In this document: positions 6,505 to 10,214 of the stretch, in pieces | Layout: the number at the start of each line of letters is the position of its first letter | Position numbering within the stretch: position 1 is the stretch's first letter | Assembly: GCA_964441735.1 (NCBI GenBank) | Contig: CAYTVB010000060.1 | Span: forward strand, 1 to 10,214 | Source: JASMTM01 sp964441735 | GTDB taxonomy: Bacteria > Thermotogota > Thermotogae > Petrotogales > Kosmotogaceae | Direction of reading: 5' to 3' | Length of the DNA: 10,214 nucleotides | Made by a program: the position numbers and the translations under genes | Notes under the pieces: generated by a model | Seen by the model: only the letters and a program-made list of their open reading frames with translations | What the model was told of the DNA's origin: nothing | The model's database searches: none

Positions 6505-7644
6505 TTGTTAACTGAAGTTTTGGTATCCGGTTCACTGCTAATTTTTTTAGTTTCTTTTTACTATATCGAATCCAAAAAAGTATCTTCCATTAAACAAAAA
6601 ATTGGAATAAACATTGCTGTTACGGGCAGCAGAGGCAAGTCAACCACTGTAAAATTCTTATGTGTAGTACTGAGAAAAGCAGGCTATCGTGTCCTGGGCA
6701 AAGTAACAGGAACAGAACCACTGCTAATTCTCCCGGACGGAACTATTGAAAAGATTGAGAGAAAAGGTATGGTTTCTATACTCGAACAAAAAAAGGTACT
6801 TTTAAAAAGAGCAGGTAAAATAAATCCAGATATATTAATCTCAGAAATCATGAGTATAAATCCTGAATATCAAAAGGTTGAGTCCAAATTTTTGATCACA
6901 CCAGATTACTACATCATAACCAACATAAAAAGGGATCACATAGGCGTAACAGGAGATAATAAAAAAGAAATAGCTAAAGTCTTCACAAAGAGTGCTCCAG
7001 ATAACGCTAAAATTCTTGCTTTAGAATCTGAAAGAAATCTCATAGAGTCAGTTAACCGTAATTCGCATAGTATTTCTTTTATAGATGATACAAAAGATAC
7101 AGAGAACGCTAGATTAGAACAAATGCAACCGGGTTTTGGTAATATCATTTTATTTGCTAAAGAAATGTGCAAAGAGCTGGGAATAGATGAAAGCATAATT
7201 GCTAAAGCTCTTTCTGAATACAAATTTGACAAAAGCGTCTTTTCCATAAAAAAACTATCTGAAAAAGTCTTTGCAGTTAACGCTTTCAATGCAAATGATG
7301 TGGACTCAACCCATGAGATATTTAACAAAATAAAAGATAACTACAAAGATTATAAAAAAATCGGAATCTTTTGCACCAGGCAGGACAAACCGGAAAGGAC
7401 AAAATCATGGATTGAAAGCCTCCAGTATGACAGCTGGGAATTTGATTCGGTTTTTGTTTTCGGTCCTCATTTTCTCCCTATAATGAGAAAAAAATATCCA
7501 TTCCCTATCAAAAAATTGGAAGAAACTCATTTTGAAGAATTCTTCAAAGGCCATGAGAAAACTCTCTACTTCGGCTTTGGAAATTTTGTCGACAGTGGCG
7601 AACGTGTAATTAAAGTGTGGGATGAAATGGAAGATAAAACATGA
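6505..7644 (+). CDS. pgsB: Poly-gamma-glutamate synthase ligase PgsB/CapB (379 aa)
   Basis: ATP-dependent amide ligase related to Mur ligases and folylpolyglutamate synthase. It activates the gamma-carboxyl of the growing chain and adds glutamate at the inner face of the membrane. A hydrophobic N-terminal anchor covers about residues 5-21. The P-loop is AVTGSRGKSTT (38-48), followed by the PgsB signature EIMSINPEYQ (114-123), TNIKRDHIGVTG (139-150, Asp144 and His145), FNANDVDST (261-269), CTRQDKPERT (290-299) and FGFGN (356-360). Bacillus PgsB is about 390 residues, so the length is normal. The start is TTG at 6505 with GTGAGG upstream (6489-6494). The stop overlaps the next start as ATGA. 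It is the first gene of the synthesis operon. The INPEYQ and N-x-R-x-D-K-P-x-R-T motifs separate it from MurC-F and FolC. Confidence 0.95.
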   Translation: MLTEVLVSGSLLIFLVSFYYIESKKVSSIKQKIGINIAVTGSRGKSTTVKFLCVVLRKAGYRVLGKVTGTEPLLILPDGTIEKIERKGMVSILEQKKVLLKRAGKINPDILISEIMSINPEYQKVESKFLITPDYYIITNIKRDHIGVTGDNKKEIAKVFTKSAPDNAKILALESERNLIESVNRNSHSISFIDDTKDTENARLEQMQPGFGNIILFAKEMCKELGIDESIIAKALSEYKFDKSVFSIKKLSEKVFAVNAFNANDVDSTHEIFNKIKDNYKDYKKIGIFCTRQDKPERTKSWIESLQYDSWEFDSVFVFGPHFLPIMRKKYPFPIKKLEETHFEEFFKGHEKTLYFGFGNFVDSGERVIKVWDEMEDKT

Positions 7645-8084
7645 CACAACTATTTATTATATATGGAATAACTGTCTCCTCTTTTCTTGTGGGGATATTT
7701 GGAATCACCTCGGGTGGGCTGATAGTTCCAGCATATTTAGCATTGTTTTTATTCGAACCAGCCAGATTGATTGGAACGCTCTTGATTTCATCCTTTGCTT
7801 TTTTAATAATCAAACTCTTAACACATCGCTTTTTAATCAAAGAAACAGAATTGTTTATAATAAACGTGCTTGTAGCTTCAGCGCTAACATATTACTGGTG
7901 GAAAGCCATGCCTTTCATATTTCCAGCCGGAATCGTCTTTGAAAGTGTTGGGCTGGTTATACCAGGCTTGCTTTCTTACTCAATGCACAAACATGGATTT
8001 ATAAACATCCTGTTTAAGTGCCTTTGTATAACAGTAATTTTTGGATTGGTTTATCATTTTTTGCTGATTCCATTTTTACGATAA
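7641..8084 (+). CDS. pgsC: PgsC/CapC-like membrane protein, first and divergent copy (147 aa)
   Basis: An integral membrane partner of PgsB, needed for polymerisation and probably export of PGA. About five hydrophobic segments are seen. The length (147) matches Bacillus PgsC (about 149). Family motifs are GGLIVPAYLAL (25-35), EPARLIGTLLIS (39-50) and VGLVIPGLLSYSMHKHG (103-119). Compared with classical PgsC, the GRR(K/R)F motif is missing (LIKETELF instead) and the RQG near the end is replaced by KHG. It is therefore the more derived of the two copies. The start ATG overlaps the pgsB stop as ATGA. The next PgsC copy follows after 22 bases. The two probably form a heteromeric channel or scaffold, which is inferred. 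Confidence 0.88.
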   Translation: MTQLFIIYGITVSSFLVGIFGITSGGLIVPAYLALFLFEPARLIGTLLISSFAFLIIKLLTHRFLIKETELFIINVLVASALTYYWWKAMPFIFPAGIVFESVGLVIPGLLSYSMHKHGFINILFKCLCITVIFGLVYHFLLIPFLR

Positions 8085-8106
8085 ATACTCTTTACAGAAG
8101 CAGCTG

Positions 8107-8550
8107 GTGATTGATTTGTTGTTAGAACTGTCTATAATAGGCGTGTCTCTATCCTGTCTCTTTATATTGCTTTTTAAGTATTACCCTGGAGGTATTATCG
8201 TTCCAGTGTATTTTGCAATGTATATGTATCAACCAAAAAGAATAATTGGAACACTGGTGATTGCTCTTGTTATAGTGCTTATATATAAACTGCTTTCAAA
8301 GAAACTACTGATTTTCGGTAGAAGACGATTCGTCTTTTTGCTTGTTCTATCTGTTTTCCTAACCATAATAATCAATATATTCACAAATACCTATGCGCTG
8401 GAAACAATAGGATACAGAACCCTGGGTGTCATAATACCTGGTCTACTTGGTAACAACATCGCCCGACAGGGGTTTGTCATAACATTGATATCACTATTCA
8501 TTGTTTCTGTCCTGACATACTTTTCCTTCAGGCTGGTATTCATACTATGA
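8107..8550 (+). CDS. pgsC: PgsC/CapC membrane protein, second and canonical copy (147 aa)
   Basis: Second tandem PgsC paralogue, closer to the classical sequence. It carries YPGGIIVPVYFAM (26-38), QPKRIIGTLVIA (42-53), IFGRRRFVFLL (69-79) and RTLGVIIPGLLGNNIARQG (104-122), each matching Bacillus PgsC in order and spacing. About five membrane segments are visible. The start is uncertain. GTG at 8107 has no good upstream binding site, whereas GGTGA (8106-8110) is well placed for TTG at 8116 or 8119, which would remove three or four residues. The stop overlaps the pgsW start as ATGA. It works with PgsB, and the first copy may act as its partner. The family is firm and the division of labour between copies is unknown. 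Confidence 0.9.
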   Translation: MIDLLLELSIIGVSLSCLFILLFKYYPGGIIVPVYFAMYMYQPKRIIGTLVIALVIVLIYKLLSKKLLIFGRRRFVFLLVLSVFLTIIINIFTNTYALETIGYRTLGVIIPGLLGNNIARQGFVITLISLFIVSVLTYFSFRLVFIL

Positions 8551-9638
8551 TCAAGAAAACTCATAAAATAATTTTATTGCTATTTACAGTTACACTTGGC
8601 TTTTTCCTGTTCTACACATTATTTGGAAATCTTATCTTTAACACATCAATTTCAGATAAAAACATCATTTTACTTAAACAATCCAGAGATCTTATGAATG
8701 CTTATTTAAATACAGTCGCCAGTGAAAAAAGATCTCGAAATATAGAAATAAATGAAGAGCTTGATCCAAACAAAACGGGACTTATTGGAATTGAATATTC
8801 CAGTATTACAACAACGCTTGGTGATTTGGAAGCAAAAAGAACATCCGTCAATCCCGATAACGCAGCAATGATTTGTTCTATCTTTCTGGAAGAGGGAATA
8901 AAACCGGGTGATACCGTAGCAATAGGTGCATCATCATCATTCCCCGGGTTACTTCTTGCTACATTGGCAGCCTGTGAGACACTTGATATTAATCCCGTCT
9001 TCATCGTATCCTTTGGAGCATCACAATATGGTGCCAACGAACCTGAATTCACAATAGTAGACATATTGAAAACGCTTGAAAATAATTATGGTGACTTATT
9101 CAAACCCGCTGCAGTGAGTTTTGGTGGAAATGATGACATTGCAGATGATCTTGACGAAGAAGCAAGACAATTTATCCGCACTAAAATTAACAGTTCAGGA
9201 TATCCATTACTTTATGAAGAGAACCTAAGCGAAAACATCATGAAAAGAATGGACATATACAGAAAAAACGCAAAAACCGAAATAAAAATGTTTGTGAACA
9301 TTGGAGGAGCAATAACCAACACCGGATCAAGCCCCGAAAGCCTTAATCTAAAGCCTGGACTTAACAAAGAAATCGAAAATATACCTCAAACTGATGAAAG
9401 AGGAGTATTATACGAATTTGTATCAAATAATGTTCCTGTTTTACACCTCTTATACATGAAAGGGCTCTCAATAAAATATGGATTGGTTTGGGATCCCATA
9501 CCATTTAAAGATAATTCATACAAAAATATAATAAATCTGGATAACTCAGAAAAACAAAAATATCTTATCTTTTTCATTTCATATATTTTGTGTCTCGCTC
9601 TCACAGGAACATTAGGAAAACACTTTTTTAAAGGATAA
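8547..9638 (+). CDS. pgsW: Poly-gamma-glutamate system protein, PgsW type (363 aa)
   Basis: Membrane-anchored protein encoded right after the PgsC pair, with its ATG overlapping the pgsC stop. It has an N-terminal membrane helix (about 8-29), a large soluble domain (about 35-335) that should face the outside, and a C-terminal helix (about 338-354). The soluble part has an alpha/beta look with Gly/Ser-rich loops: DTVAIGASSSFPG (122-134), FIVSFGASQYGANEPEFT (152-169), VSFGGNDDIADDLDEEA (190-206) and VNIGGAITNTGSS (250-262). I recognise it as the 'poly-gamma-glutamate system protein' found next to pgsB/pgsC in Fusobacteria, Thermotogota and similar bacteria. Its activity is not established. It does not resemble the metallophosphatase-like PgsA/CapA, whose place in the operon it occupies. 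A role in export, chain release or anchoring is inferred. Confidence 0.8.
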   Translation: MIKKTHKIILLLFTVTLGFFLFYTLFGNLIFNTSISDKNIILLKQSRDLMNAYLNTVASEKRSRNIEINEELDPNKTGLIGIEYSSITTTLGDLEAKRTSVNPDNAAMICSIFLEEGIKPGDTVAIGASSSFPGLLLATLAACETLDINPVFIVSFGASQYGANEPEFTIVDILKTLENNYGDLFKPAAVSFGGNDDIADDLDEEARQFIRTKINSSGYPLLYEENLSENIMKRMDIYRKNAKTEIKMFVNIGGAITNTGSSPESLNLKPGLNKEIENIPQTDERGVLYEFVSNNVPVLHLLYMKGLSIKYGLVWDPIPFKDNSYKNIINLDNSEKQKYLIFFISYILCLALTGTLGKHFFKG

Positions 9639-9667
9639 ATATCTAAAAATGATTGGAGGAAAAACAC

Positions 9668-9979
9668 ATGGAAAACTTTGTATATAAACTGAGCTTAAAA
9701 GAAGAGTATAGAGATCTATCTAAATGGACGGAAAAAGAAGAACAAATACTGACAGATCACTTCTCACGCCTCAAGAAATTTACAGAAAAAGGAAAAGTAA
9801 TACTTGCAGGTAGAACTCCAGATGAAAATGAACCTGAAGGTTTCGGGATAGTAATATTTGAAGCAGAAAACAAAAAAGAGGCTAAAAAGTTCATGAACAA
9901 TGATCCTGCAATCTCAAAAGGAATTATGGAAAGCAAACTCTTCCCCTTCAAACTGGCACTTATAAGAAAAACTAAATAA
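9668..9979 (+). CDS. YciI-like small protein (103 aa)
   Basis: Soluble cytoplasmic protein of the YciI / dimeric alpha-beta barrel type. It has an N-terminal strand (FVYKLSL), a helix ending in a conserved-style His31 (TDHFSRLKKF), GKVILAGRTPDENEPEGFGIVIFE (42-65), and an Asp-Pro pair (79-80) in NNDPAISKGI. His and Asp at these places are typical of YciI domains, whose function is mostly unknown (some act in haloaromatic metabolism or as accessory domains). The start is ATG at 9668 with GGAGGA at 9655-9660. A TTG at 9653 in frame is upstream of that site and is not used. It lies 29 bases after pgsW and may share its transcript. No link to PGA synthesis is evident. Confidence 0.78.
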   Translation: MENFVYKLSLKEEYRDLSKWTEKEEQILTDHFSRLKKFTEKGKVILAGRTPDENEPEGFGIVIFEAENKKEAKKFMNNDPAISKGIMESKLFPFKLALIRKTK

Positions 9980-10045
9980 ACTTACCCCCCCATTCCTGCT
10001 GAACTTCCAAACAACCAACAACGTTTTCTGATTCTTTGAACTTCG

Positions 10046-10073
10046 ATGGACGATGGATTATGGACTATGGATG
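10046..10073 (+). repeat. Four tandem ATGGANN heptads
   Basis: Four back-to-back 7-base units ATGGACG, ATGGATT, ATGGACT and ATGGATG with an invariant ATGGA core. The DNA around is non-coding. The left-flank elements read on the - strand show similar GATG-containing 7-base units, so the same kind of repeat appears on both sides of the gene cassette. Confidence 0.7.
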
Positions 10074-10077
10074 TTTT

Positions 10078-10174
10078 CTATGTACCAATCGGTTCACGGC
10101 CAACCGTTCACGTGTTTTATTATTTGTATTTATCTGATCTCCGATCTCTATGTATTGATCGGTTCACGTGTTTT
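10078..10174 (+). repeat. Imperfect direct repeat pair with a 14-base internal duplication
   Basis: Copy A (10078-10118) and copy B (10148-10174) share CTATGTA, then ATCGGTTCAC, then GTGTTTT. Copy A carries 14 extra bases (GGCCAACCGTTCAC) that partly duplicate its own CGGTTCACG. This makes an inverted repeat CGGTT/AACCG (10090-10094 with 10102-10106). Both copies contain the palindrome CACGTG (10109-10114 and 10165-10170) followed by TTTT. No protein-coding signal is seen. The function is unknown. Confidence 0.6.
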
Positions 10175-10198
10175 CTCTCGGACTCTCGGATTCTCGTC
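10175..10198 (+). repeat. Short CTCTCGGA octamer repeat
   Basis: Two exact tandem CTCTCGGA units (10175-10182, 10183-10190) are followed by a degenerate third, TTCTCGTC. The repeat lies directly after copy B of the larger direct repeat, and the window ends soon after. It looks like degenerate intergenic repeat sequence. Confidence 0.5.
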
Positions 10199-10214
10199 TC
10201 CTAGGTTTTTCTCG

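Noticed and set aside
6936..7328. 130-codon open frame on the - strand inside pgsB
   Set aside because: It is antisense to a gene with clear PgsB motifs, and its own translation shows no family features.
6505..7644. Alternative call as a Mur ligase or folylpolyglutamate synthase
   Set aside because: The P-loop is shared, but the EIMSINPEYQ and CTRQDKPERT motifs, the N-terminal anchor and the adjacent pgsC genes point to PgsB.
9653..9667. TTG start for the YciI-like gene
   Set aside because: The TTG is directly upstream of the GGAGGA site. ATG at 9668 is correctly spaced from it.
9985..9991. Run of seven C after the YciI-like gene as a phase-variable tract
   Set aside because: It lies downstream of the stop codon in non-coding DNA and is not placed to switch a gene or promoter in this window.
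10046..10198. CRISPR-like array in the right flank
   Set aside because: The units are only 7-8 bases or a single imperfect pair, there are no regular spacers, and no cas gene is present.

Overview
The window is an AT-rich bacterial locus made of two divergent gene clusters that meet at a 247-base control region (6258-6504). ATA and AGA codons are common, ribosome binding sites are strong, TTG starts occur, and genes overlap by ATGA. Together with the poly-gamma-glutamate gene set and the short degenerate intergenic repeats at both ends, this suggests a member of the Thermotogota, perhaps the Kosmotogaceae. That placement is inferred from gene content and style, not from a marker gene.

Right half, + strand (6505-9979): a compact operon for making poly-gamma-glutamate (PGA). 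It encodes the ligase PgsB/CapB, two tandem and divergent PgsC/CapC-like membrane proteins, a membrane-anchored protein of the PgsW type ('poly-gamma-glutamate system protein'), and, after a 29-base gap, a small YciI-like protein. The first junction (pgsB/pgsC) and the third (pgsC2/pgsW) are ATGA overlaps. No PgsA/CapA and no PgsE/CapE is present.

Left half, - strand (6257 down to 124): an operon of mostly exported proteins suited to breaking down a gamma-glutamyl polymer and taking up the products. In transcription order these are a secreted zinc hydrolase of the M14/AstE-AspA superfamily, a secreted gamma-glutamyltransferase, a small secreted protein resembling the DUF6305 family, a second secreted M14/AstE-type hydrolase, a TRAP-type large permease, and a 47-residue two-helix membrane protein whose start codon overlaps the permease stop. 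No TRAP binding protein (DctP) or small permease (DctQ) is present.

The working model is a synthesis, depolymerisation and recapture module for PGA under shared divergent control. The PGA synthesis calls are well supported. The catabolic role of the left operon is inferred from family knowledge and gene neighbourhood.

The edges (1-123 and 9980-10214) are non-coding. Both hold short degenerate tandem or dispersed repeats with a related GATG-containing heptad flavour, so the cassette sits between two repeat-rich spacers.
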